Origin: Uloborus plumipes
Lineage: Eukaryota > Arthropoda > Arachnida > Araneae > Uloboridae
Length of the DNA: 64,000 bases
Reading direction: 5' to 3'
Assembly (NCBI GenBank): GCA_038373865.1
Contig: JAXGGA010005224.1
Location: forward strand, 1 to 64,000
The notes under the pieces: model-generated
The model's input: only the letters and a program-made list of their open reading frames with translations
The model's database searches: none
What the model was told of the DNA's origin: nothing
Translations under genes and position numbers: made by a program
Shown here: positions 1-12,560 of the stretch, one piece after another
How positions within the stretch are numbered: the stretch's first letter is position 1
Layout: each line of letters starts with the position of its first letter

Positions 1-295
1 TTGTTTTATGCAATCATGCCTAATGATTGGAAATTAAGTGGAAATTCAAAGTTTGAAAAAAAATTGCGACGCCTGGAACATTTTGAAATTTTGTCAAAAA
101 AATATTTGAATTTGAAATTTGAAAAAAAGTATTCATTGTTTTTGCACTAATTTGTGTTTTTTTTTTTTGCTTTTAGATGTAGTAAATATACAATAATACA
201 AGCACACAAAGTTTTAGACATATAAATCAACAATTGAAAAAATCAATTTTATTTGTCCACTCTAGCCTTAAGGCTTTAATGATGACGATTGAGAA

Positions 296-458
296 CAGGG
301 ACGTTATTTCGAATTTTCCAGGGGGGGGGGGGCAAAGGGTGCATACACAATGTAAAATTTACCAAAAAGTGGCAAAAACCACGCCCACTCATATGCCAAT
401 ACATTGATTTCCCAAAGTCGGGGGAGGGGGCAATTGCCCCTCCTAAATGACGGGCCTG
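296..458. mobile_element. hAT-type MITE with perfect 8-bp duplication
   Basis: The element begins CAGGGACGTTATTT and its other end, read inward, is CAGGCCCGTCATTT. It is flanked on both sides by ATTGAGAA (288-295 and 459-466), a perfect 8-bp target duplication as hAT transposases make. The 163-bp interior has runs of G and no coding capacity. A diverged relative lies at 23645-23803. Confidence 0.8.
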
Positions 459-466
459 ATTGAGAA

Positions 467-1769
467 TGTTTTCAAATTTCGAAATGTCACAAGTAAAAAG
501 TCTTTACGAAAATACTTTCAATGCCTTGCCGAAATTTTGCAATCCTTGATAGTAAAACTTTAAAATTTTGCATGAAAGTTCTTAGAAATACCATGCTATT
601 ACGTCTACTATGAAAATACAAATTATCACTCAAAAGCTCCTACAGCATTTTGTTCTTTATATGTTAAGAAATAACACAATCCATTTACGAAAATTCCCTA
701 AGGGAAGAAATCTTCATTAGAAGTGAAACAGTAAGCTCCATTCTTTGAAAACGAGTCGTTTGTCGAATTTGACGCATCTGTTAAAAGATACCCAAAAAGA
801 CTAGCCGCACTCCCTCCCCATTTTCATCGAGTCAAATTGATTGAACAATTGTGTTTTTAGAAGCATTTACGTGTTTCTGATAACACTTGACAATATGTAT
901 TGTAATAGAGTTTGTATCACTTATGTAATGCGCATTCAAAACCCTCCTGCTAATAATCAACCACAAACTTACACATTAGAAGAGTGTTCGATGTCAACAA
1001 GAAGAATTAGAGGATTGCAATTCAACGTGTAATCAAGAAAATGGACGTCCTAAATGCATTTTAGTCAACAATGTAGATAAGAGCTTTTGGAAACTAACCA
1101 TATCCATGAAATCGGTTTCAAGTTTAGTCCACAAAAGTACTCTAATCTAATCGAAGCTGAACTTTGTAATTTTTATGTTTTATTGGAATCTAGCATTTAA
1201 CGACAATTGTTAAATCATTGTTAAGAGTTCGGCAAGTTAAAATGTTTTCGATGAAAAAAATTTCATTTAATTGGGTCGGCAATCTACTCTTTTCTATACC
1301 ATGTGCTATTGATATCAACTTCAGACATTTCTTCTTTCAAAATTCCCTATTAGTTTCAGAAGACTACTAGCATACAAATATCCTTACGCTTAACGATAAG
1401 CACTTCAGTACATTCAGATGAACTTTCATTTAAATATTCAGAAGTCCATGAAAATCAGCTTTAAAAACTCAGAAGTGCACTTGTCATGCTTATTCTTGCC
1501 ATAGTTAAAATGGAAAGTAATTTAATACAAGTAAAGTTTAAGTAGATTGGATTAAAATGGTGTTTTATTAAAATCGGAACTTCAAAACATCTCTCAAATC
1601 ATTAACATTTGGATATGAAATAAATTTAATCAGGAAAGTCAAATTTATTCAAAACCAAGCCTACACATGAATTTGAATAAAAGTGTATACAAATTTAAGC
1701 AAATTTTCAGAGAAATATAAGGAGTAAATTTGAATCACAACCGCAGTTGCAAGACTCATCATACATATG
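467..1769. other. AT-rich stretch with no recognised feature
   Basis: No exon, terminal repeat or RNA gene was recognised here; short open frames look random. Confidence 0.5.
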
Positions 1770-1773
1770 TTAA

Positions 1774-2862
1774 CCCATTTATGCCCAGTAGCCTAAAAAC
1801 GGGACGCTTGTTAGTTACTGCATACAAAACCTGTAATGGGTGTATTATTTTACTAAAGCTGTTTTTCACAAGTTAAGTAGTCCTTCTTGAGAAAGCCAGT
1901 TAGAGCCACTATTTGAACATCAGAGTTTATTGACAGCTATTTTCAGACAAATCAGCCAAGCAACGATCCAGCATGGGTAGCCAAAGAAAGGGGTTTTTTG
2001 CGAAATTTTTAATAAAATTAAACCATGACCTCTCACATTTTTTCCAAAAAATTACCAAATGCTTATTATCTTATTGAAAGACCAAATCCAGAATGTTTTG
2101 CTCTAAAGTTGAGTTGTTTTGTTTTTATGGACCCCTAAAGTTGAAGGTGCGGCATCAAAAATTAAGCGGATTTTCAAGACATGGAAGTTGCTGTGAGCCA
2201 AAACTCTTACCAGGAACTGTTTAACTCCAATTTTCTTTTTGTGTATGGAATATAGAAGGTTGAAACTTTGCAAAATGAATGTTACATTTGTGGTAAGTTG
2301 TTGCCGTAAGGTCAGTGAAGGCCCTCAAAACAGGGCATTTTTGACGTTTTTTAGCGTTTTTGAGGTCCAAAAACAGCTTGTACACTTCAGTTGGCACGGC
2401 AAAAGTAGTTTCGTTTGAAAGACCAGTATAAGCACTTCAAAATAGTGTATAAATAACCGAGGAAAGTTCAACGTGCTTTTAGTTGCGTAAGGCCGAAATA
2501 TGAAAAATCTCATATTTTACCGATATTCAAACGGTCATAACTTCCTCTGCCAACAACATATTAAAATATTTTTTTTGCCAATGTCATACTCTATTCTTTG
2601 TCTTAACAGAACAGTTGAGTCCTTTGAGGCGAAATGAAAAATTTTTTTTACAAAAAATGTATTTTTTCCTGTGTATTTTTTTGTAAAAAAAAATTTCACA
2701 TTCGCACACCCACAGGCGTGACAGTTTCTCAGATTCTTGCTCTTAATAAATATATGTCAACGGCGAACTATTTTATGCATAAAATGTATGTAAACCATTC
2801 CAAGTAAGAGTTTTGCAAATAAAAATTTTAAAAAGTGTTAAAAAAACTTGGGCATAAATGGG
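1774..2862. mobile_element. TTAA-type (piggyBac-like) MITE, long copy
   Basis: The ends are TTAA-CCCATTTATGCCCA (TTAA at 1770-1773) and its inverse before TTAA at 2863-2866. A TTAA duplication and CCC-starting inverted repeats are typical of piggyBac-like elements. Copies at 4610-5100 and 19105-19606 share the internal sequence, but this one carries roughly 500 extra bases. No transposase frame is visible. Confidence 0.75.
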
Positions 2863-3471
2863 TTAAGTACAAAATTCAGCAAAAATTTCTTTTCATGCGA
2901 AATGTTTTTGGTACATTTTGCTTCCCACGAAGGAATTTTCTAGAATTTTCTCGAAGAATTCCGGTAATTAACAGACAGTAGCATTTATGGTTGAAAGTAA
3001 AGCAATTAAGATTTCGAATAAGTACCAAGCTACAATTTTAGTATTCAGATTTTTGTAACATTTGAAATAAGTGAGAAATTAATATATTCCTCAAGACCTA
3101 AGAAAACTCATTTCTTAAAACGGAAACTCAACAGCGAAACATTTCAGACAATTTTATAATTTTGCACAAGTCTAACTGCTGGAGCACTTTAAATGGAACG
3201 AGGAAGAAAATGTCTAAAATTGTTGAAATTTTAATTGAAATATGGCTAAAACGAATGTGGATTTGAATAATTTAAAATAATCAACTCTCACATTGAGCAA
3301 ATCTGCACATTAAAAATCAGGAATATCGAAAGTAGTTAAAAATGAAATTCTTAATTTTATTACAGTTGAACTTTTGAGAGTTTATTTCTTAAAAATTTCA
3401 GACCATCGCAAGTGATAAAAATGTAAGACTATTTAAAAAATACCAAAACACATTCGAAAAGTTATTAACAA

Positions 3472-3477
3472 TTTATT
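3472..3477 (-). terminator. Polyadenylation signal of the mucin-like gene
   Basis: The minus strand reads AATAAA about 85 bases past the TAG stop, and a GT-rich stretch follows within about 30 bases. It defines a short 3' UTR ending near 3450. Confidence 0.6.
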
Positions 3478-3560
3478 TAAACTATTTACATGTTGCACAC
3501 TTGGCAAAAATCGCACGGTAACAAATAAGTTAAAACAAAAATACGAATAAAGTTCATTGA

Positions 3561-3938
3561 CTATAAACGAAGCAGTAACTTTTCTGTAGACAACACACTA
3601 CAAGCAAAGACTAAAGCTAGGCATTGTAAATAGGCTGAACTTGCCGAACTTGGCTTCGGGGGTGGAGGGGCGAGTGTTGGAGCAGCAGTGGTTTCTTGTT
3701 CGTATTCCCAAGGTATCGTTTCATCTATGATGTCCCCACCCGCTTCGAATGTCTCATCTGTAGAGTTTGAGATTTCGAAAGTTGTACTGATGATTTCTGT
3801 AGATGCAGACATGGTGGAATTCACAAAGTCTGTCATAGTTTCGTTGGAGATGGACGTTGAGGATTCGGTTGTGGTTTCTGTCATCGTGTTCTCCGTCCAT
3901 GGTTCAAGGAATTCTTCTGTAGGAGCTGATGTTGCAAC
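3561..3938 (-). CDS. Terminal coding exon of a small acidic mucin-like surface protein
   Basis: This is the last exon of a minus-strand gene. A TTTCAG acceptor lies just above 3938 and the stop is TAG at 3561-3563. It encodes 125 residues. The first hundred or so are about one third Ser/Thr, with about 19 Asp/Glu and a single Lys. There are three N-glycosylation sequons (one NET, two NST), then a PPPP run and a small-residue stretch (PSSASSA). A hydrophobic segment (AYLQCLALVFACSVL) and a short tail (STEKLLLRL) follow. This layout fits a glycosylated extracellular stalk with a GPI-attachment signal; a single-pass anchor with a short cytoplasmic tail is the alternative, because the tail keeps charged residues. 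It begins in phase 0, matching the phase-0 end of the signal-peptide exon at 7179-7229. I do not recognise the family and propose no function beyond the cell-surface prediction. Confidence 0.72.
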   Translation of the reverse strand, partial: VATSAPTEEFLEPWTENTMTETTTESSTSISNETMTDFVNSTMSASTEIISTTFEISNSTDETFEAGGDIIDETIPWEYEQETTAAPTLAPPPPKPSSASSAYLQCLALVFACSVLSTEKLLLRL

Positions 3939-4162
3939 CTGAAACTAAGCATTTAAAAATTCTGCTCATGAATTGTACGAACCATTAGTCAGAGCTAGTA
4001 ACGTTTGAGACATTTGAGATCTGTTTAATAGATTTTTCCGCATGCTCTTCTAAGCATTGTGTGGCGTGTCTAGCGGCAGAGAGTGGTTGCATTTTTTTAC
4101 TGAAAATCGCATTTTTGCTGATAAAAATAGTGATTTTTAAGCTATTTTGGGGCAATGAGTAA

Positions 4163-4301
4163 GGGCCCTGCTCCATATTGATGGAAAGCAGAAAAAAGCA
4201 GAAACATAAAATGGATTATAGTGTTTCTATGGAAAGTACCTGGATTTTCGGTTTCTGCCTTCGGTTTCGGTCGCGTTTTACGCTGATGTGGAGCAGGGCC
4301 C
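4163..4301. mobile_element. PIF/Harbinger-type MITE, TAA duplication
   Basis: The inverted ends are GGGCCCTGCTCCA and its complement, flanked by TAA at 4160-4162 and 4302-4304. The TAA target and GGG-starting ends are those of PIF/Harbinger MITEs. It is 139 bp long and lies in the intron between the two coding exons of the mucin-like gene. Confidence 0.7.
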
Positions 4302-4609
4302 TAACTTAAACTTGTCGTAAGAAAGTCATGTTCTATAAAAATGCAAAGCTCTATTTTATACCTTTACAAGGGTTTTTGAATTTTTATTTTGCCAGAATTA
4401 GAAAAGAGTCATTTGCATGTAAAAACTTTCTTCGCACTTTAAAAATTGTACGACACAGCTGTTAAAAAACTTAAAAGTAGAAATCTAAAAATTGACAGAA
4501 TTGCTTATCTTGGCAGATATGCGTCCTTTACACCAAATTGTTAAAACCTTTGATAGTGAGGTCAAAAACTTTCATGATTTTGACGTGGAATCGCCCTAAA
4601 ACGACTTCA

Positions 4610-5100
4610 CCCATTTATGCCCAGTAGCCTGAAAACGGGACTCTTGTTAGTTACTGCATACAAAAACCTGTAATGGGTATATCATTTTAATAAAGCTGTT
4701 TTTCACAAGTTTAATAGTCCTTCTTGAGAAAACTAGATAGAACCACTAGTTGGACAGAGTTTATTGACAGCTTTTTCAAACAAAGTCAAGCACGATCTAG
4801 CATGGGTAGCCACAGAAAATAAGTTTTTTTTGCAAACTTATTTTTCATAAATTTAAACTTTTAAAATTATTTGTCTAAAATTGATCACAGATGCCTTCTG
4901 TAATGTTACTTTGCAAAAGTAGTCATGTAAAGTCGTATTATGCGTACATATTGCAAAATATCCCATAAACAGGACGTTAAATAAATTAATAAATATGGCA
5001 ATGGCGAACTATTTTAAGCCTAAAATGTATGTAAACCATTCCAAGTAAGAGTTAAGATAAAAATTGAAAAGAAATGTTTAAAAACTGGGGCATAAATGGG
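4610..5100. mobile_element. TTAA-type MITE, short copy
   Basis: This is the same family as 1774-2862: CCCATTTATGCCCA at the left and the inverse at the right before TTAA (5101-5104). The left target has mutated to TTCA (4606-4609). At about 0.5 kb it represents the basic length of the family. It also lies in the intron between the coding exons. Confidence 0.72.
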
Positions 5101-5104
5101 TTAA

Positions 5105-5852
5105 AAATCTACAACAGCAAAAGTGATGCGCAATAAGAAACTACTCTCAGTCGGCAGACCCCCCGCATACTTCTCAGAAGAGCATAGGGAAAGATATATG
5201 AAAGAACCAGACGTCTTAAAATTGTTTATTCGACGTTGCTAGCTCTTTGACTAATAATGTTATCTTGTTAGCGCTCTTTGAAATGGCTAACTCAATATAG
5301 GGAAACTAAGTTGAGGCTCTTAAATTTGATGGGCAGTGCTAGGATGATTTAAGTCAAAATCATAATTACAAACTTCGTATACAAAACAGGATTTTGTTCA
5401 TGAAGTTGAAGGAATTTTTGAAGATAAGTTTTTCAAATACTGTTCGAAAGCATGAACTTTTTTTGCAAGAAGCCAAGTATTGCAAATAAAGAATCCCCAA
5501 ATTTCATAGGATAGCATATTGGCTCATTTATGATTCAATTTGCCTCAAATTTTTGCATTTACCTCATGACTTAACAAAAAGTAGAAAAAAAAACAATTTT
5601 CCAAAAACTCATTAAATGAGTTATTAATTGGAAAAATACAGTTAAGTGGAAGTCTTCAAATCTATTGCTTCAATGCACTAAATTTGAAGCTTGATTCTCA
5701 AACCAAAATGCTTCTGGAAATTTTTTGAATCTTCTGAAACATCCGATTTTTGGAAAAGTAAAATTCAAGAAAGTCTAAGAACCACGGCGGCAAAAAATTA
5801 CAATATTTTACGTACTTTTAAAAAATAACTAAGAATTCAAGGACTAGAATTT
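5105..5852. other. Intron sequence, nothing recognised
   Basis: AT-rich sequence between transposon copies, inside the intron of the mucin-like gene. I see no exon or repeat boundary. Confidence 0.45.
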
Positions 5853-6155
5853 TTCCAAGAAAGAGTTTCAGACTTTGAATCTTTAATTTTTAGTGTCCCA
5901 CTACTTTCGCCGGTAAGCAATGTCATTTTGTATTCCTCCTCTGCTAATGAACTTAAAGACATATTAACATTTTTCATTTACTTTAAAAATAACCGATTTC
6001 AAAGCTCACAAACCATGAATTGAGGAAGACCATAAAGTATTCAATTTTGACTTTAGTTCATTAGCAGAGGAGGAATACAAAATGACATTGCTTACCGGCG
6101 AAAGTAGTGGGACACTAAAAATTAAAGGTTCAAAATCTGAAACTCTTTCTTGGAA
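5853..6155. mobile_element. Foldback MITE with ~105-bp arms
   Basis: Two arms of about 105 bases, 5853-5958 and 6055-6155, are near-perfect inverted copies around a ~100-base loop. The outer ends read TTCCAAGAAAGAG and its complement, and both arms contain GTGTCCCACTACTTTCGCCG. No target duplication is clear, so the superfamily is unassigned. Confidence 0.65.
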
Positions 6156-7178
6156 CAATACTGAAAGTGAGTTTGCGCAGTCGGTATGTGAAGAGTTAAA
6201 CGGTCTAACAATACATCATTAAACCTTAAATTTAAAAAGAACATTTTAGGTATTAAGGAATAAAGCACTTAATATTACTTTCCGATTTTTTTGCAATGCT
6301 TATTTTCGAATTTTACTATTTTCTCCTTTGAACAACCAGTCACTATACTGACGTAACAAGTCCAAAGAGTATCTACCTACAACCGATTTAAAGTTTTACG
6401 CCTCCATGTACTTTATTCAGATGCCATTTAATTCATTAGCTATGCTTTAAAGTGCACGAATCAATTAGGCAGGTATTTTTACCCGCTGGTCCGCCACCGG
6501 TCCCCCATTGAAGATTTTTATCTACGCGCGTTAAGTTCTGTTCGGTTGAAAATGAAGATTTTAACGTTAAAAACTTATGGAGCTGGAACCCATAATTTAG
6601 TATGAAGGTTGGAAGCAGCTAAACGCTACTGCATTTTGCTGATATGGATTGTATTGATATTTAATTGCTTTTGTAAGTTTTTTAAATTTAAAATAAGTAC
6701 AAAAATTATGATTACTTTGTAAATTTTAGAACTATCTATAAGAGTTCTTTAACGTTTTTTGGAAATAAAAACACTGGTTCGTGAAATTTTCGGAAGTTCT
6801 CCCTGTGCCGTGAACCAAAAACTGATTAAATCTGCTATAAAGGGATCTCTAATAAGAGACTTCACTTTCAGTGCTTGAAATTGCACAAACCAATCTATCA
6901 GAGTAGTTGGAGCTATAGGCTCTAGTTGGTAGAGGGTCAAAGAAATTACTCAGCGAGAAAAGTTAAGCATATTTAAATTCTCTGCGATTTAATTCGAATT
7001 ATCTGAGAGGTCATTACGCTTACTAGTGTAGAATGAGCGAACTCTTGGCTGAGTTGCGCATAGAATTGTTTTGTAGCTGAGGACTTTTTGAAAGAAAAGT
7101 CATAAATACTAACAATGATTGAACTTCGGCTTTCAAAGTAGAATATTTCAATAAACTTGCAATGAATTAAAAACTTAC

Positions 7179-7229
7179 TTTTATGAGAGTGAAGCATAGG
7201 ATGTAGACTAAAGTTTTCGGCAATGCCAT
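7179..7229 (-). CDS. First coding exon: start codon and signal peptide
   Basis: On the minus strand a pyrimidine-rich tract ending TTTTCAG is followed by ATC and an ATG with A at -3 and G at +4, a strong initiation context. Seventeen codons read MALPKTLVYILCFTLIK and end exactly at a consensus GTAAGT donor (7173-7178). The peptide has a Lys near its N-terminus and a hydrophobic core (LVYILCFTLI), the usual form of a secretory signal peptide. The exon runs 7179-7232 including three 5' UTR bases and ends in phase 0, which fits the exon at 3561-3938. The joined product would be about 142 residues. Another phase-0 exon in the 3.2 kb between them is possible but I see none. The reading is sequence-based; RNA support is absent. 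Confidence 0.68.
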
Positions 7230-7232
7230 GAT

Positions 7233-8949
7233 CTGAAAAGTAAAATTGATATAACTTCAAGTAAAAATATAAAATTCAAGACTAAAAAAATTACCAAGTA
7301 CTTTCGATATTAGGTTTTTAATCATGTATAATAATTTCGCTATCACTAAATTGCAGGTACTCTGTATCTATACCCTAGTTTTTGTCGCACTTTTTTTTCG
7401 CGATTTATTAAGTGATTTATTTCAAATTTGGACCAGACAAAGTAAAAAAAAGGTATGCAGATGCTCACTTGAGCAGAACTTCTAATTGAAAACGTGTGAA
7501 AGGATACATATTAACCCTTCAGACACTCACGTCTATTAAGGAAGTCCAGTGTGAACCACTAGTGGATCACGATGTCTCCAATGAATTATCTTTAAAGGTA
7601 CTCTTATGTACCTACTAACAAAAAATGTATCTTCTAGTTAACCCTTTAACGGGCACAGGCCGTTTTTCTCCAAAGTTCACATTTTGCATTATAATTAGAA
7701 AAATGAAGCTAATTTATGACCAAAAATTTTTTTAAATTTTGTTGTGGCTTCTGTTTAAGAGGGGTGAGTAAAATTAACCACCGTCATAACAAGCAATGAC
7801 ATTTCACCGATTTATTCAATAGAATCAATTTAAAATACAAATAATTTCACAAGTAAATGTGCATTCCTTGTATAATTTGAAATAATTAATGACGAATAGT
7901 TTTACATTTTTTAGTTACGCATGAAATAAGTGATAGAAAAACTAAATTCAATGTAAATCACCAAAAACACAGTTTGTCTGATGGAACAACATGAAAAATT
8001 GAGCAGCTCACAATGGAACATTACATGTTGTACATAAAACTTGTGCTTTTTCTAGTACGTTTTAAGTTCTAGCTTGGTGGTAAGATATTTACCACCGCCT
8101 TAAAGTTAAGATGTTAAAAATCCATGCAAAATAAAATTTGGGCCAAGAAGGTTTAGTTGCCGATTTTAAGAATAATCAGGTCAATTTTGAAGCACGCCTA
8201 AATACCACTGTAGGTTTATTTCATTCTCACTGCGGATGTTATGTACCATTTAGACATTTAACATAGCGCTTTGAAAGTTACTTGAAGATATACAAGTCAT
8301 CTAAAATTGAATATTTTACTTTCGGTTAATTGAATTTTTTTCGAAACAAGAGAGAAGCATCATTGGTTCAATTAGCTTCGAAGGCTAAATTTTAGTATAA
8401 ATTTTAGTTAATAGTAGGAATAAAAACTTAAATCTGACCTTGAAAGAATGCATTTTCAAGAATATTTATAAAGATCTGAAATCAGCCTTCAGTTTGGAAA
8501 TTACGAAGTTCAGAAAATAAATTCTGCTTCCAAAAGAAATTTTAAAAGTACAATTTAAAGAATAGATTTAGCTTTTAATTATAAGAATCATTTGTAGCAT
8601 TGAAAATGACTGAATTGAAACGCTGATCAGAGAAAGTTTCAGATTGTTTTAATTTATATAAACGGGAATAAAACATTAAACACTTTTTTCGTATCGGATT
8701 TTTTTCGAAACATACTAAACGTTTAATGATTGAAATAGTTATTTAGTTGGAAAAATACAATCGATCGAATACCACATGGTAACAGACACTCCAAAAACAC
8801 CTGCAGATTCTGCAATCGAAACTTTCTTTTTGGTTTACAGATCCTTTCAGTTTTCTGAATAAACTATCATTTCTACCGAGATATTCAACAAGAATATCTG
8901 AAATTGTCTAGAATTTTTTTTATGCACATTTTACATACTCCATTAACAC
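7233..8949. other. Intron 1 sequence, little recognised
   Basis: This starts at the acceptor of the signal-peptide exon. A TTAA-CCC word at 7639 resembles a TTAA-type MITE end, but no matching right end was found. The rest is AT-rich and featureless to me. Confidence 0.4.
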
Positions 8950-10195
8950 ATACGGGTCATTCCACGTCAAATCATCCAGGGGTGTGCACCATGGGTCCTC
9001 AGATTTTTATGAAACTTGGTGAGACTGTTCTTCCCATGGATATAAGAATATTTGGAGATTTTTAGTTTAATATATTAATTACTTTCGGAATGGCAACACC
9101 TCAAAGTTGTCAAAAATTGTCGCTTAACAAAATTTGCAGATCCAGCAGACGGACATACATCTACAATTTTTACTATAAAACAGTTTTTTTATGCTAGAGG
9201 GGTTATTTTTTTGCATTTTGTTCAGAAATTTACTGTTAATTGGATTATGTAGTTATATTTAAGATTTAAAGTAATTAAATTACCTCTAAAAGTCAGTAAT
9301 CAGCAAAATTGAAGATAATTTTAAGCACTGACATGGGTTCAGAAATCACCCAACAACATTTTTAGCTTTCCAATACCACCAAAACCCGTTATATTACCGA
9401 AAACTAGATTAAAAACGAGAGAAAGTGATGCAATAAAATTGGTGGGGTTTTGAGTTTCTTAGGTTAGAAATGATTAAAATTACGTATTTAAAAAGTAACG
9501 AAATCAGTAAGAAGTTGTCTTGCACTGACCCAAAATAATACAATAACACATAGCTTTTTTATAGCACTTTAAGAACATGAATAATGAATATACTGATAAG
9601 TAAAAATATTAATTTTAACATAATTATTCGACTACTATTTACAATGACTTCTGAAAATGGGAACTTATAACTTTGATGGGTGTTTTGTAGCTCCAGTTCA
9701 AATCCAAAAGGTAAACTTCTGACGTCTAGGTGGAAGTGAATATTAGTAAAATTATGGGCAGAAAGCTTCCCCTTAATAGGCCATAAATAGTTATATATTT
9801 TAAAATTACGTTTGATAGTTTTAACCAATAATTGGTTTTTTATAAGTAACTATACGTTCATAAAACAGCTCCACAAATTTCAAAACTATGTTTGATGGCC
9901 AATTGCATTAAGAAGAACATCATTTGTCTTTGTTGGAATGATTTATTTGTTTTTGCCTTGACAGTCAGTCCTTTTACCATCTTTGTTACTAATTTGAGAG
10001 AAACTGGGTTCCGAGTGGAGACTGAAGAACTATAATTCAAATCAATGATATTAAATGTCCGAATCTCGTATTTGTAGATGAAAATTACGTTGCTTTGCTG
10101 ACTTCTAGAATTTTAACAACTCTTTTTAAAAGTATTCCACCTTTCATTAATATTTTCCATTAATTCTGATCCGATTTTATAAAAATTACTCATAT

Positions 10196-10663
10196 GTGAT
10201 GTTTCTTCTGGAACTTCAGACACAAAATATGCTGAAGGGTAACAAGACGTTTATCTTGTCGTTCAGGCCAATAGAAAGTTTCAGAAGGTCCATGTGGGTG
10301 CATACAAATAACTGTGACGTCGTTTTCTCCTTCAATAATTTTGTTCACAAACCAAATCCACCAGTTCTCCTCATAAACTCAATCGACATAATTATTTAGG
10401 TCTGGTTTTAAGATCTCCAACATAGAAGAACATGCTGCTCCTCTAACGAAATCCCATCTAATGCATGATTCGGAATCTAGACTTGTTCGTTTTGCTGTGA
10501 TTTCATTAGTTGATAAGGGACAGAAAAAATGAAAACTTCTCGTTCCCAAAATTGTTTTACCCGTCGAAAAACGTTCTTCTAGTTTATTTTGATGTCTGTG
10601 AATTTCCTCTTTTGCCGAAAAAAAAAGAAATCTTAGAAAAGGACTGCAACAAAACACGTACAT
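10196..10663 (-). pseudogene. Decayed transposon protein remnant, left arm
   Basis: The minus strand encodes GTRSFHFFCPLS followed by EITAKRTSLDSE, stays open for 94 codons to a TGA at 10379-10381, and continues in the same frame with ENWWIWFVNKI, then MHPHGPSETFYWP. The WW...V...HPHGPS..F.WP pattern is strongly protein-like and, from memory, resembles the C-terminal region of arthropod transposon-encoded proteins; the family is not identified. The mirror copy in the right arm has the same TGA, so the stop predates or was shared between the arms. Confidence 0.55.
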
Positions 10664-10848
10664 TTGGTGGGCCTTTGTAATTTGAGTAGATTGATAAACA
10701 TTTTGAAGTTATTTTTATTATATTAGTTATTTTTATGCACCCACATGGACCTTCTGAAACTTTCTATCGGCCTGAACGACAAGATGAACGTCTTGTTCCC
10801 CTTCAGCATATTTTGCGTCTGATTGAATCCACTCAAATTAAGGCCCAC

Positions 10849-11313
10849 AAAATGTACGTGTTTTGTTGCAGTCTTTTTCTAAGATTTCCCTTTTTTTGGC
10901 AAAAGGGGAAATTCGCAGACATCAAAATAAACTAGAACGTTTTTCGACGGGTAAAGCAATTTTGGGAACGAGAAGTTCATTTTTTCTGTATCTTATCAAC
11001 TAATGAAATCATAGCAAAACGAACAAGTTTAGATTCCGAAACATGCATTAGACGGGATTTCGTTAGAGGAGCAGCATGTTCTATGTTGGAGATCTTAAAA
11101 CCAGACCTAAATAATTATGTCGATTGAGTTTATGAGGAGAACTGGTGGATTTGGTTTGTGAACAAAATTATTGAAGGAGAAAACGACGTCACAGTTATTT
11201 GTATGCACCCACATGGACCTTCTGAAACTTTCTATTGGCCTGAACGACAAGATAAACGTCTTGTTACCCTTCAGCATATTTTGTGTCTGAAGTTCCAGAA
11301 GAAACATCACATA
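10849..11313 (+). pseudogene. Decayed transposon protein remnant, right arm
   Basis: This is the mirror copy of the left-arm remnant, read outward on the plus strand. It keeps VYEENWWIWFVNKI and MHPHGPSETFYWPERQDKR but carries frame breaks upstream, near the GTRS motif, and the shared in-frame TGA. A further partial MHPHGPSETFY segment (10735-10830) lies in the spacer between the arms, so the source gene was partly duplicated before the palindrome reached its present form. Confidence 0.55.
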
Positions 11314-12560
11314 TAATTTTTATAAAATCGGATCAGAATTAATGGAAAATATTAATGAAAGGTGGAATACTTTTAAAAAGAGTTGTTAAAATTCTAGAAG
11401 TCAGCAAAGCAACGTAATTTTCATCTACAAATAAGAGATTCGGACATTTAGTTAATATCATTGATTTGAATTATAGTTCTTCAGTCTTCACTCGGAACCC
11501 CGTTTCTCTCAAATTAGTAACAAAGATGGTAAAAGGACTGACTGTCAAGACAAAAACAAATAAATCATTCCAACAGGGACAAATGATGTTCTTAATGCAA
11601 TTGGCCATCAAACATCGTTTTGAAATTTGTGGAGCTGTTTTATGAACGTATAGTTACTTATAGAAAAACAATTATTGGTTAAACCTATCAAACGTAATTT
11701 TAAAATATATAACTATTTATGGCTTATTAAGGGGAAGCTTTCTGCCCATAATTTTACTAATATTCACTTCCACCTAGACGTCAGAAGTTTTCTTTTGGAT
11801 TTGAACTGGAGCTACAGAACACTCATCGAAGTTGTAACTTCCCATTTTCAGAAGTCGTTGTAAATAGTCGAATAATATTTATGTTAAAATTAATATTTTT
11901 ACTTATCAGTATATTCATTATTCATGTTCTTAAAGTGCTATAAAACAGCTTCTATGTGTTATTGTATTATTTTGGGTCAGTGGAAGACAACTTCTTACTG
12001 ATTTCGTTATTTTTTAAATACGTAATTCTAATCATCTCTAACCTAAGTAAAACTCAAAACCCCACCAATTTTATTGCATCTCTTTCTCTCATTTTTAATC
12101 TAGTTTACGGTAATATAATGGGTTTTGGTGGTTTTGGAACGCTAAAAATGTTATTGGGTGGTCTCTGAACCCATGTCAGTGCTTAAAATTATCTTCAATT
12201 TTGCTGATTACTGTCTTTTAGAGGTAATTTAATTACTTTAAATCTTAAATATAACTACATAATCCAATTAACAGTACATTTCTGAACAAAATGCAAAAAA
12301 AGTTTCCCTCCTAGCATAAAAAATAACTGTTTTATAGTAAAAATTGTAGATGTATGTCCGTCTGCTGGATCTGCAAATTTTGTTAAGCGACAAATTTGAC
12401 AAAACTTTGAGGCGTTGCCATTCCGAAAGTAATTGATATATTAAACTAAAAATCTCCAAATATTCTTATATCCATGGGTAGAACAGTCTCACCAAGTTCT
12501 GAAGACCCATGGTGCAAAATCTCGTTTTGGCTGGATGATTTGACTTGGAATGTCCCATAC

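Larger units (their letters stand above)
8954..12556. mobile_element. 3.6-kb palindromic DNA element, 4-bp ATAC duplication
   Basis: Two arms of about 1.7 kb face each other around a centre near 10.69-10.83 kb. The outer ends read GGGTCATTCCACGTCAAATC and a diverged inverse, and ATAC flanks both sides (8950-8953 and 12557-12560). The terminal motif is shared with the elements at 39075-43564, 52730-53127 and 57240-59603, which marks one superfamily. Each arm carries the same decayed coding remnant pointing outward. I cannot assign a named superfamily; long inverted arms and a 4-bp duplication are the facts. Confidence 0.72.

Noticed and set aside
6749..6940. A 63-codon minus-strand frame between the two coding exons
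   Set aside because: It has no ATG, follows an in-frame stop without an acceptor, and has no clear donor, so I do not count it as an exon.
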